A stretch of 64,000 bases of DNA from Whitmania pigra (lineage: Eukaryota > Annelida > Clitellata > Hirudinida > Haemopidae), in contig JAJTWR010000389.1 of the NCBI GenBank assembly GCA_021613335.1, positions 261,001-325,000 on the forward strand. Reading direction: 5' to 3'. Under the pieces are notes generated by a model. That model did no database searches. It was not told the origin of the DNA and worked only from the letters and a program-made list of their open reading frames with translations. Every line of letters begins with the position of its first letter. Positions within the stretch are counted from its first letter, which is position 1. Shown piece by piece: positions 1-8,935 of the stretch. The translations under genes and the position numbers were made by a program.

Positions 1-420
1 GTGCCCAGGTCTTCCTTAATCACCTCTTTTCCCAATTCGATCCAGTTAGAAGAGCTGTAGAAGTCTTGCAGCGTGTGGAATAGCCAACTTGCAAACATCC
101 TAGCGCTGGCAATGGCAGGACCTGTTCCATTCTTAATGGCGTTTATCACTTTCTCTCTGTCCAGTATCATGTTCATGTTTGACTCCACAAACTTCTCAGC
201 GGTAAAGTGGTAGGCCGGATTCGTGTTTCGAGGGGGATGGTTGTCAGGTTTGCCAACGTAACTTCTAAACGCGTTCATGACATCTTTAAAGGTCTTAGAA
301 TTTCTGATTTTCTCCTGCGCTTGCGGTGGATAAAGATCAGCATTCTCCTCCAAAAACCAGGCGACGGTTCTTTCAAGAGCTTCCAAAGTTATGTTCCCGT
401 GGTGTCTCGTCCCCTCTGAG
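1..420 (-). CDS. VWA7: VWA7-like protein, one internal exon (partial)
   Basis: On the minus strand this stretch is open throughout and reads as a coherent protein of about 139 residues. It contains HHGNITLEALERTVAWFL near its start and LFHTLQDFYSSSNWIELG near its end. The HTLQDFYS.SNW.E.G signature is what I know from the N-terminal region of von Willebrand factor A domain-containing protein 7 and related Het-C-like proteins. An acceptor (TTTTCTATAG read on the minus strand, AG at 422-421) precedes the exon. The exon continues past base 1, so the VWA domain and C-terminus lie outside the window. I found no 5' exon between 421 and 2254. VWA7-type proteins are usually secreted or surface proteins of poorly known function. 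Family assignment is by remembered motif; the exact role is not established. Confidence 0.72.
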
Positions 421-439
421 CTATAGAAAACCCCGTTAG

Positions 440-600
440 GAAGAAAGCACTCTACCCGGCATAAAATGCCGAGCAGGCATAACCAGCCAAAATACGAACG
501 CATATCGGCTTAAACTTACAAAGGCGAATAGTGGGTTTCAAACCTGAGACTTTTATAACAGCCACCACCCCCTGCTCTACTCGCTTGGCTCGCATCACCA
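440..600 (-). repeat. possible tRNA-derived SINE
   Basis: On the minus strand a box-A-like segment (GCCAAGCGAGTAGAGCA, complement of about 573-591) is followed about 30 bases later by a box-B-like segment (GGTTTGAAACCC, complement of 533-544). A short GC-rich hairpin (CGGCAT/ATGCCG) follows at about 462-477. This is the order of an RNA polymerase III promoter in a tRNA-derived SINE. No target-site duplication was identified, and the bases are degenerate enough that this could be a diverged tRNA pseudogene. Confidence 0.42.
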
Positions 601-715
601 TGGCAACGTGTGCAGCGCATCGGTAGAATGCAATTATAACCAAATCGTTAACTGTTAATTGGATACCTCGCAACATGAAGATGATTGACAGGAAATCAAT
701 ACTTCATTTTACTAA

Positions 716-716
<1 letters not shown>

Positions 717-750
<34 letters not shown>

Positions 751-769
751 TATTATTATTATTATTATC
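717..769. repeat. (TTA)n microsatellite
   Basis: Uninterrupted TTA/ATT triplets with a single phase slip near 748. Confidence 0.95.
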
Positions 770-957
770 ATGGAATTGGAATTATGAATTTAATAACTAT
801 ATCTATAAGCGATGAACTTTACATTGTCATCATCCTAGTGAAAATACATAGCAAGTATTTATTTTAAGTCCATCCAAGCAACAACAACAACGATTACATT
901 TTCCCCTCCAAATATGCGTCAATCACAGTGGTTTTGTATTCCTATCTCCTAAATTAT

Positions 958-1325
958 GTTCTTAGCACCAAATCAAATCAGTGGTTATTTCTGGGGTTTT
1001 TCCAGCTTTTAAACGACATGCTGGGTTCACTAAATAAGTTGCAGTATTTTGTTAAACCAAAGTTATTACTTCTATTGTAAATTTCACAAATATAAATTTT
1101 ACAAAGGTGTGGTCTTGGGGAATTTAGTATTTTCAAGGCTTAATTACATAGATCAGACCTTTGCCTTCCCTAGATGATGATGAACCACGACCTATCATTA
1201 TTGTCGATTGAATCCAAAATTACGAACTGATCACTTTGAAACTGCTTTCTAATATTAGCAGGTCTAATTCATATAAATTTACTTAAGACAATTTATTTAA
1301 AATTTTATAAGGATATTTTCATGCA
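958..1325 (+). repeat. orphan 3' flank of the kinase duplication unit
   Basis: This segment aligns by eye with the sequence after the bodies of kinase copies 1 and 2 (about 3238-3620 and 4915-5270). Shared pieces include TTTTTCCAGCTTTT, the TGGGTTCA-TAAATAA end region, GACCTTTGCC, TAGATGATG and the block ending AATTTATTTAAAATTTT. No kinase coding sequence precedes it. It is therefore best explained as the right end of a further unit whose gene was lost, or as the product of unequal exchange. The stop codon shared by the living copies is not in the corresponding frame here. Confidence 0.75.
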
Positions 1326-1680
1326 AAGCTTTTGAAATTCAACCTAAATACGTATTTGAAGAGACTTTTTTGTAAAAAAATATTATTTTAATCACTAAAT
1401 GTTTTTTAATAAAAGTTTATTTCTTTATTTTAGTCCAATGGCGTAGTCGCATAAGTGACCATCTCGACATGACATGTAAACGAGAAAAATGTTTGAGCGA
1501 TGCAGAGTATGTCAGTAAAATGCTAAAAAAATAAATTTTTCTCCACAGAAATTAAAGTCCTTTAAATCTGAGAAATTTATTAAACCTTGAGTTTAGCGAA
1601 TTGCCGAGTTGAAGTGTTACAATAAAAGAGTTGACATAGTCAGTCGGCAAAGAGTCCCAAGGTTTAAAAATGCGAATACG

Positions 1681-1821
<141 letters not shown>

Positions 1822-2129
1822 GTGTTTTGATTTCTCGCATCTGAATTTGCTTGTTTTAATTTGTAGCCATGACCTCGCGTTCTATGATAGTTGAACTTGA
1901 GTGGAGGTCTTTTGATGTGAACAAGACCATGTTTTAACGTACAGTAGAGTTTGAGGTCAACTAGTAGTCGACGTTATTTAGGTAATATAACTAATTTAAA
2001 TTTTTGCTTTAATTTTAATTTCTATGTTAAAAATAGTTTACAAATTCCGTTAAAAATTAGTTTTTAACAAGTAATTAAAAAAATAATTTAAAAAGAAATA
2101 ATTAAAAAAATAATTTTAACAAAAATTAC

Positions 2130-2254
2130 ATTCAGAATCTTTTTTTGAAACAATCCCAACAGTCGTAGCAGTCGTCTATCTCATAAAGTCATACCAATCA
2201 AATAGCAAATTGTAAGATCATCAGAAGATAAACAAGTAATGCTCAATTAGCATC
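2130..2254 (+). promoter_or_regulatory. conserved leader/promoter block of the kinase cluster
   Basis: About 125 bases upstream of the ATG are nearly identical in front of all three kinase genes (here, about 3805-3929 and about 5850-5970). Common pieces are CATTCAGAATCTTTTT, GAAACAAxCCCA, AAGTCATACCAAT and GATCATCAGAAGATAAACAAG. Conservation in all copies, despite divergence further upstream, suggests that the promoter and 5' untranslated region were duplicated with the gene. No TATA box is evident. Confidence 0.55.
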
Positions 2255-3331
2255 ATGGATTCAACAGTAGTACTTAAATCGGCTTTATTCACAGATATTT
2301 ATGAGGTCTCCAAACAGATTGGAAAGGGTTCATTTGGAATCGTGAAGCTCTGCAAGCATCGTCAGTGCGGTGTGGAATTTGCCGCTAAATTTTTAAAACA
2401 AGAAGTCAAAAAACTTAGGAGAATAAAGCGGGAAATCGAAATGCACAACCTCACAAACTCGCATCCGAGTTTTGTTCGCCTGGTAGAAGCCTACGATACA
2501 TTCGAGAATGTTGTTCTTGTCACTGAACTCATGAAAGGCGGAGACATCATTGAATATTTTTCAAGAGGTGAGGAATGGAACGAAACTTATACTATTAAGG
2601 TTCTCAGAGTTCTTCTAGAAGGCATTGCCTTTTTGCACGCCAAAAACATAGGACATTTTGATATCAAACTGGACAATATCCTTTTGACAGGACCTTTGCC
2701 TCACGGTCAACCCAAAATATGCGACATGGGTTTTATGAGGAACATAAACAAAGGGACGGTGGTGCGTCGGTTAATTGGAACTTTCGATTACATGGCTCCT
2801 GAGATTTTGTCTTATGGAACCCTTTCCACAGCCTGCGACATGTGGAGCATCGGAGTGGTTGCCTACGTTCTATTAACAAACAAATTACCATTTACCAATG
2901 AAACTAGTGACAGTATTACTGAGATGAACATCTTAAAAGCCAAGCCAAGATTTCCAAAACCTCGTTTTAAGTTTGTATCGCCGGAAGCCATAGATTTTGT
3001 GAAGAAACTACTCGTGAAGGAACCAAAAAGTCGCATGACAGCCGAAGAAGCTCTTAACCATCCTTGGTTGAAGGTGAAAGTTGCGATAGAATCACCTTTC
3101 AGAGAAGAAACTGAAATAGCCAACATCGAAAAGTTAAATTCTAAGATGCAATGTGGTAAGGCAATAAATCTGCCTTGTTCATCTGGAATTCCAGTCATCA
3201 TCGATAAGGAAACTGATGTCGAAGATATCCGCGATATCCAGGTTCTTGCACAGCGAATGACAATGGTTATTTTTTTATGGGTTTGTTTTATGTTGTTTTT
3301 CCAGCTTTTTTCATCATGTTGGGTTCATTAA
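2255..3331 (+). CDS. DAPK/DRAK-like Ser/Thr kinase, copy 1, intronless, hydrophobic C-tail
   Basis: A 358-residue single-exon kinase. The domain spans about residues 16-275: glycine loop GKGSFG at 23-28, ATP lysine K45, candidate alpha-C Glu60, catalytic loop HFD with D136, K138 and N141, DMG (D157) in place of DFG, and APE at 181-183. Phrases such as LSTACDMWSIGVVAYVLLT and RMTAEEALNHPWL resemble the STK17/DAPK branch of the CaM-kinase group. Catalytic residues are kept, so activity is plausible; HFD and DMG are deviations. Residues 338-357 are a hydrophobic run at the extreme C-terminus, as in tail-anchored membrane proteins. The stop codon TAA overlaps an AATAAA polyadenylation hexamer. 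The start is the ATG shared by all three copies. Lack of introns in an intron-rich region suggests retrogene ancestry before tandem duplication. Confidence 0.85.
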   Translation: MDSTVVLKSALFTDIYEVSKQIGKGSFGIVKLCKHRQCGVEFAAKFLKQEVKKLRRIKREIEMHNLTNSHPSFVRLVEAYDTFENVVLVTELMKGGDIIEYFSRGEEWNETYTIKVLRVLLEGIAFLHAKNIGHFDIKLDNILLTGPLPHGQPKICDMGFMRNINKGTVVRRLIGTFDYMAPEILSYGTLSTACDMWSIGVVAYVLLTNKLPFTNETSDSITEMNILKAKPRFPKPRFKFVSPEAIDFVKKLLVKEPKSRMTAEEALNHPWLKVKVAIESPFREETEIANIEKLNSKMQCGKAINLPCSSGIPVIIDKETDVEDIRDIQVLAQRMTMVIFLWVCFMLFFQLFSSCWVH

Positions 3332-3929
3332 ATAAAATTCGAGAAATACCTAAGTATTTTTTTAAACCAGTGTTTTCGGTTCAATTGTAAATTTTACATA
3401 ACATAAATTTTATAATGTAACGGACTTTATGTAAATGCTTTCTAGACTTAAATGCATACGTCTGACCTTTGCCCTCCATAGATGATGCACCAAGGCCATC
3501 ATTAATGTTGATTAAAATCCAAGATTAAGAACAGATTACTTTCAACCCCATTTCCAATATTCGCATACCTAATTAGACAATTTAATTAAAATTTTGTTAC
3601 TTTAGTTTTGCGATTAAGCTTTTGAAATTCAACTTAAATACTTATTCAAAGATACTTTTAATTAAATTATCATTCTAATTATTAAATGTTATGCCGCACT
3701 AATTTAATTAAATTAGATGTTTGCTTTGTTTTTAATTCGTATGTTAAAAGTAACTCACACATCTTGGTAAAAATTAATTAGAAAGAAATAATTTAAAAAA
3801 AATTTTTATTCAGAATCTTTTTCTGAAACAAACCCAGTCGTAGCAGTCGTCTATCTCATCAAGTCATACCAATCATACAGCAAATTGTAAGATCATCAGA
3901 AGATAAACAAGTAATACTAAATGAGCATC
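3332..3929. other. spacer between kinase copies 1 and 2
   Basis: AT-rich spacer made of the unit's 3' flank (to about 3620) followed by the next unit's leader (from about 3715). No other gene is seen. Start-to-start distance between copies 1 and 2 is 1675 bases. Confidence 0.7.
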
Positions 3930-5003
3930 ATGGATTCTGCAGTAGTAATTAAATCGGCTATATTCACAGATATTTATGAAATTACCAAAGAGATTGGATG
4001 GGGTTCATCTGGAATCGTGAAGCTCTGCAAGCATCGTCAAAGCGGCGTGGAATTTGCCGCTAAAATTTTAAATCAAGAAATCGAAAATAATATGAAAGTA
4101 AAGCGGGAAATTAAAATGCACAACCTCACAAACTCGCATCCGAGTTTTGTTCGCCTGGTAGAAGCCTACGATACATTCGAGGATTTTGTTCTTGTCGCTG
4201 AACTCATGAAAGGAGGAGACATCACTGAATATTTATCAAGAGGCGAGGAATGGAACGAAACTTATACTATTAAGGTTCTCAGAGTTCTTCTTGAAGGCAT
4301 TGCCTTTTTGCACGCCAAAAACATAGGACATTTTGATATCAAACTGGACAATATACTTTTGACCGAACCTTTGCCTCACGGCCAACCCAAAATATGCGAC
4401 ATGGGTTCAATGAGGAACTTAAGCAAAGGGAAGATGTTGCGTGGGTTAATTGGAACTTTCGATTACATGGCTCCTGAGATTTTGTCTTATGGTCCCCTTT
4501 CTACAGCCTGCGACATGTGGAGCATCGGAGTGGTTGCTTACCTTCTATTAACAAACCGGTTTCCATTTACCGATGCAACTAGTGGCAGGATTACTGAGAT
4601 GAACATCTTAAAAGCCATGCCAAGTTTTCCAAAATCTTTGTTTAAGTCTGTAATACCAGAAGCCATAGATTTTGTGAAGAAATTACTCGTGAAGGACCCA
4701 AAAAGTCGCATGACAGCCGAAGAAGCACTTAACCATCCTTGGTTGAAGATGAAGGTTGCGATAGAATCACCGTTCAGAGAAGAAACAGAAATAGTTAACA
4801 TCGGAAAGTTAGATTCGAAGATACAATGTGGTAAGGCAATAAATCTGCCTTGTTCATCTGGAATTCCAGTCATCATCGATAAGAAAACTGATGTCGAAGA
4901 TATCCACGAAATCCTGCTCCTTGCATATCAAATGACAAAGTTATTTTTTTTATGGATCTGTTTTATGTTTTTCCAGCTTTTTTCGTTATGTTGGGTTCAT
5001 TAA
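3930..5003 (+). CDS. DAPK/DRAK-like Ser/Thr kinase, copy 2, intronless, hydrophobic C-tail
   Basis: A 357-residue tandem paralogue of the gene at 2255. The glycine loop is GWGSSG instead of GKGSFG. K45, the HFD aspartate, KLDN, DMG and APE are all kept. Most differences from copy 1 are substitutions; the only gap noticed is a whole-codon deletion in the tail. The C-terminal hydrophobic run (LFFLWICFMFFQLFSLCWV) is conserved in frame despite that deletion, and the stop again overlaps AATAAA. An in-frame ATG three codons upstream (3921) exists but is not shared with copy 1, which has a stop there, so 3930 is preferred. Frame retention argues for a functional gene. Whether it is expressed or membrane-anchored cannot be judged from sequence. 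Confidence 0.85.
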   Translation: MDSAVVIKSAIFTDIYEITKEIGWGSSGIVKLCKHRQSGVEFAAKILNQEIENNMKVKREIKMHNLTNSHPSFVRLVEAYDTFEDFVLVAELMKGGDITEYLSRGEEWNETYTIKVLRVLLEGIAFLHAKNIGHFDIKLDNILLTEPLPHGQPKICDMGSMRNLSKGKMLRGLIGTFDYMAPEILSYGPLSTACDMWSIGVVAYLLLTNRFPFTDATSGRITEMNILKAMPSFPKSLFKSVIPEAIDFVKKLLVKDPKSRMTAEEALNHPWLKMKVAIESPFREETEIVNIGKLDSKIQCGKAINLPCSSGIPVIIDKKTDVEDIHEILLLAYQMTKLFFLWICFMFFQLFSLCWVH

Positions 5004-5299
5004 ATAAAGTTTGAGAAATATCTAAGGATGTTTTTAAAGCAGTGTTTTAACTGCAATTGTAAATTTTACATAACATAAATTTTATTATCTAACGGAATTT
5101 GCTTTCTAGACTTAAATGCAAACGTCTGACCTTTGCCCTGCATAGATGATGAACCAAGGCCATCATTATTGTCGATTAAAATCCAAGATTAAGAACTGAT
5201 CACTTTGAAACCCGTTTCCATTATTTGCAGATCTAATTAGACAATTTATTTAAAATTTTGTAAATATAGTTTCATAAAATAACAATTATTTATAATGGT

Positions 5300-5785
5300 T
5301 AAGAAGGCCTGGATCTGTGTAATAACCACTCTTTTAGTCCTAATCGAATTTACTTAAGTAAATCTTAAATTTATCTACTCTGTCAGCATGGATGGTTTCC
5401 TTATCTGGGATATTCCATAAGGAAATCACCCTTGCGCTGAAATAATTATTTTTTAAATTACTATATAATTTACAATCTAGTAGAAGCACTTTGTGGCTTC
5501 GAAAAACTCTTCAGGCAAAAGGTCTTCCGTTCCCGATAAAATTTTTAATTTTATGAGGCCCACCTATTTCTTCTCTTTTCCAGAGTAGTTAATTTACAAC
5601 TAGTTAATCTTCCATCGTAACTCAGCTTTCCAAAACCTTCTATCATTCTGGTTGCCCTTCTTTGTATTTTTCCAACACTTCTACATCCTTTCTCAAATGA
5701 GGGTTCCACACAGTACTCAAGATATCGCCTTACTAATGCCTTAAACCTTCTATCAACCAGATTTTTAGCCAATTATAGTTTATTC
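5300..5785 (-). mobile_element. degraded LINE (CR1/L2/Jockey-like) 3' end
   Basis: The minus strand reads, with at least one frameshift near 5555 and one internal stop near 5515, like the C-terminal end of a non-LTR retrotransposon ORF2. Recognisable pieces are RRYLEYCVEPSFEKG, KIQRRATRMIEGF, LSYDGRL, TTLEKRR and then, in shifted frame, NYFSARVISLWNIP followed by DKFKIYLSKF. These match in order the 'LEY...P....LE.VQRRAT..I......LSYEERL..L.L.TLE.RR' and 'F..RV...WN.LP....F...L' motifs typical of these elements. It lies in the spacer between kinase copies 2 and 3, which is about 365 bases longer than the copy 1-2 spacer. The element is non-functional. Confidence 0.8.
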
Positions 5786-5970
5786 GTATGTTAAAAATAA
5801 TTCACAAATTTCGTTAAAATTAATTAGAAAGAAACAATTTAAAAATTTTTTATTCAGAATCTTTTTCTGAAACAAACCCAATAGTCGTAGTATCCAATCT
5901 CAAGTCATACAACTCATATAGCAAATTGAAAGATCATCAGAAGATAAACAAGAAATACTCAATTAGAATC

Positions 5971-7887
5971 ATGGATTCAGCAGTAGTACTGAAATCAGCT
6001 TTATTCACAGATATTTATGAGGTCTCCAAAGAGATTGGATGGGGTTCATCTGGAATCGTGAAGCTCTGCAAGCATCGTCAGAGCGGTGTGGAATTTGCCG
6101 CTAAATTTTTTAATCAAGAAATCGAAACTGGTACGAACGTAAAGCGGGAAATCGAAATGCACAACCTCACAAACTCGCATCCAAGTTTTGTTCACCTGGT
6201 AGAAGCCTACGATACATTCGAGGATTTTGTTCTTGTCACTGAACTCATGAAAGGCGGTGACATCACTGAATATTTCTCAAGAGGCGAGGAATGGAAAGAA
6301 ACTTATACTATTAAGGTTCTCAGAGTTCTTCTTGAAGGCATTGCCTTTTTGCACAGCAAAAACATAGGACATTTTGATATCAAACCGGACAATATCCTTT
6401 TGACCGGACCTTTGCCACACGGTCAACCCAAAATATGCGACCTGGGTTTTATGAGGAACTTAAACAAAGGGAAGGAGTTATACGAATTTATTGGAACTAT
6501 GCATTACATCGCTCCTGAGGTTTTGGCTTATGGACCCCTTTCCACAGCCTGCGACATGTGGAGCGTCGGAGTGGTTGCCTACGTTCTATTAACAAACAAA
6601 TTACCTTTTTCCGATGAAACTAATGACAGGATTACTATGATGAACATCATAAAAGCAATTCCAAGTTTTCCAAAATCTTGGTTTAAGTTTGTATCGCCGG
6701 AAGCCATAGATTTTGTGAAGAAACTACTCGTGAAGGACCCAAAAAGTCGCATGACAGCCGAAGAAGCACTTAACCATCCTTGGTTGAAAATGAAAGTTGC
6801 GATAGAATCACCTTTCAGAGAAGAAACTGAAATAGCCAACATCGAAAAGTTAGTTTCGAAGATGCAATGTGGTGAGGCAATAAATCTGCCTTGTTCTTCT
6901 GGGAGTCCAGTCATCCTCGACAAGGAAACTGATGTCGAAGAAAGCAACGATTCAGGAATCTCTTCCCTTGATTTTAAACTCTCAGACATCGAATCTTTTC
7001 ACAGGGAAAATAGCCCTCTGAAGGCACTGGAAAAGGGTAGCGATAACGTAACATCTTTAATGAGGAAAGGCAGCTCTTTAGGCATCGGTCAACCAGTTTT
7101 TAGAAATGAAAACTTCAACTCTGTATACGTACCTATGTCTGAGCTTCATCGCGGAAGTTTGTCGGATGTGAAGAAATGTTGGAAACAAAACACCGGCAAG
7201 GAATATGCCGTAAAGTTTACAAGCAAGATCAAGGATAAAACACTCGCAAAGAGGAGGGCATGGAACGAAATCCAGATTCTTCAAATGACCAATGGTTTAC
7301 CCCATGTCATCACCCTGTTCGAAATCTATGAGACTGAATCTGACTACATACTTGTCAGTGAATTGATGAGAGGTTGTGATTTGTTCAACCACATGGACAA
7401 AAAAGGAATACTGGACGAGAAGTTAGCTGTTCGAGTGATAAGACAGGTTGTCCAGGGTCTTGCAAGCCTCCACAAACTGAACATCGCCCATTTGCATATT
7501 TGCCCTGAAAACGTTCTGTGCTCGATATCTCTCGGCATCATTAAGATTTGCGACTTTGCTCTTGCCCGAGTAATGGAGAATGGAAGGGCACTTTGCGGGG
7601 GGAAAGGCAATATTGATTATGCTTCTCCTGAGGTGATGTCATCTGGAGAAGTCAGCGCAGCCTCCGACATGTGGAGCGTCGGTGCACTTACCTACAACTT
7701 ACTGACCGATTTTACTCCTTTTGATACGATATACGACATCATGGAAATTAATCTGAAATTTCCTGATGATATTTTCCAATCTGTAAGCTCGGTGGCCATT
7801 GATTTCATAAAGAAGCTCTTGGTTAAACATCCTGAGCAGCGTCTGACAGCAGAGCAATGTCTTGAACATCCTTGGATAAAAGCATAA
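5971..7887 (+). CDS. dual-domain kinase: DRAK-like kinase plus pseudokinase, copy 3
   Basis: A 638-residue intronless protein. The first kinase domain (about 16-275) is a paralogue of the two upstream genes, with K45, HFD (D136), a normal KPDN, DLG and APE. A Ser-rich linker (about 290-370) follows. A second, more diverged DRAK-like domain covers about 375-638, with VAVK-type K415. In that domain the catalytic-loop Asp is His (HLH, His509), DFG is DFA (528-530) and APE is SPE. The second domain is therefore probably a pseudokinase, giving a kinase-pseudokinase tandem as in some regulated kinases. Copies 1 and 2 match this gene only up to about residue 310, at the linker's DVE. This looks like the fullest member and perhaps the ancestral form. 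The start is the ATG shared with its paralogues. Its 3' flank is unrelated to that of copies 1 and 2. Confidence 0.85.
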   Translation: MDSAVVLKSALFTDIYEVSKEIGWGSSGIVKLCKHRQSGVEFAAKFFNQEIETGTNVKREIEMHNLTNSHPSFVHLVEAYDTFEDFVLVTELMKGGDITEYFSRGEEWKETYTIKVLRVLLEGIAFLHSKNIGHFDIKPDNILLTGPLPHGQPKICDLGFMRNLNKGKELYEFIGTMHYIAPEVLAYGPLSTACDMWSVGVVAYVLLTNKLPFSDETNDRITMMNIIKAIPSFPKSWFKFVSPEAIDFVKKLLVKDPKSRMTAEEALNHPWLKMKVAIESPFREETEIANIEKLVSKMQCGEAINLPCSSGSPVILDKETDVEESNDSGISSLDFKLSDIESFHRENSPLKALEKGSDNVTSLMRKGSSLGIGQPVFRNENFNSVYVPMSELHRGSLSDVKKCWKQNTGKEYAVKFTSKIKDKTLAKRRAWNEIQILQMTNGLPHVITLFEIYETESDYILVSELMRGCDLFNHMDKKGILDEKLAVRVIRQVVQGLASLHKLNIAHLHICPENVLCSISLGIIKICDFALARVMENGRALCGGKGNIDYASPEVMSSGEVSAASDMWSVGALTYNLLTDFTPFDTIYDIMEINLKFPDDIFQSVSSVAIDFIKKLLVKHPEQRLTAEQCLEHPWIKA

Positions 7888-8073
7888 AAAAACTCTAAGC
7901 AATTGAAATTTATTTTTTTTATAGCAATGAACGGTTGTTAAGCAATAAAATAATTTTTTTTTAATTTTGAAAATGTGTAGTGGCATTTTATGACAATCAA
8001 AAAATATTTATTGAAGCATCGTAAACGATTTTGTTGCAAATAAAACGAAGAAAAAAACAATAAAAATTGATAC
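7888..8073. other. convergent 3' region
   Basis: Short AT-rich spacer between the kinase stop and the stop of the minus-strand gene at 8074. An AATAAA hexamer (near 7943, plus strand) could serve the kinase gene. Confidence 0.4.
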
Positions 8074-8935
8074 TCAGTCTTTCTCGTAGTAAATGTGATT
8101 CAACTCAAAGTTGGTTACGAAATTAAAGCATCTGGATCCTCTGGCAAGATAAAGAGAAGACGAAAATGCCTTCTCGATTTGTCGGAGGGGCACCACTTTA
8201 TTCTTCGAGACAAAACAGGATTTTGAAGTTTCGAACGTAGCCTCGTAGGTGCTGGCCATTTTGAACACCGTTTCTTCGTATTTGTAGGCCTTCATCATCG
8301 GCTTCAAGGATACCCTTGAGCTGAATTTGTTAACGTGGACTATTATACATGTTATTCGAGAAGTTCAAGCTTATTAAAGTCAACTTTTAACTTAAATCAA
8401 AAAATGTCTATTATAAATAAGAAATAATTGATTTCTGATTAATATGGTTTGTAGAAAGACAGATCTAAACAATATAGTCTTCTCTTATCAACTAACCAAT
8501 AACTTCTTTTGCTTGTGTATGGTTTATGGATAACAATTTCTGACTGGAATGAATGGGGAACTAATAAAGGTCTCATTGAAATCGTTTCCTTAGATCTGGA
8601 AGGTTGCTTCCCACTCAATTTGCTCAGACAGTAACCCCTACGTATTAAAGTTAAAATAAAATTGAAATCATGCAATTCTCCAATTTTTCTTCACGGACGT
8701 TTAGCGCTAGGTAGTTAGACGTTTAACTTACAGTATGATGAATGTTTAATAACATTAGTTTACAAATTCCATTTATGCAAATTATTTATTATAATCACAA
8801 AACTCACTGAAAGTGATCGCATCCTTTTGATCTTACGTAGACCTTCTCGCTATAGATTTTTTCATTCAACCAGTCTGTCTCATCACAATAATGCATGACG
8901 AGGCCTTGACCTGATGATATAAGATCTTCAAGTTT
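8074..8935 (-). CDS. unrecognised protein, last three exons (partial)
   Basis: Three minus-strand exons join with compatible phases: 8808-8935 (acceptor TTTTTCAG, donor GTGAGT), 8497-8637 (acceptor ACGTAG, donor GTTAGT) and 8074-8320 (acceptor AATTCAG), ending in TGA. Together they encode 171 residues, from KLEDLISSGQGLVMHYC to LNHIYYEKD. The composition is soluble, with seven scattered cysteines and no evident membrane segment or repeat. I do not recognise the family. Upstream exons must lie between 8936 and about 9890 or be missed; I could not place one confidently. The middle exon could also read through to its own TAA at about 8440, so the junction to the last exon should be treated as probable. 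The gene would be divergent from PDHB. Confidence 0.55.

Noticed and set aside
2863..3201. Minus-strand frames of 112-136 codons repeated in each kinase gene (also 4538-4876 and 6579-6989)
   Set aside because: Mirror frames of conserved kinase coding sequence; their apparent conservation only follows the sense strand.
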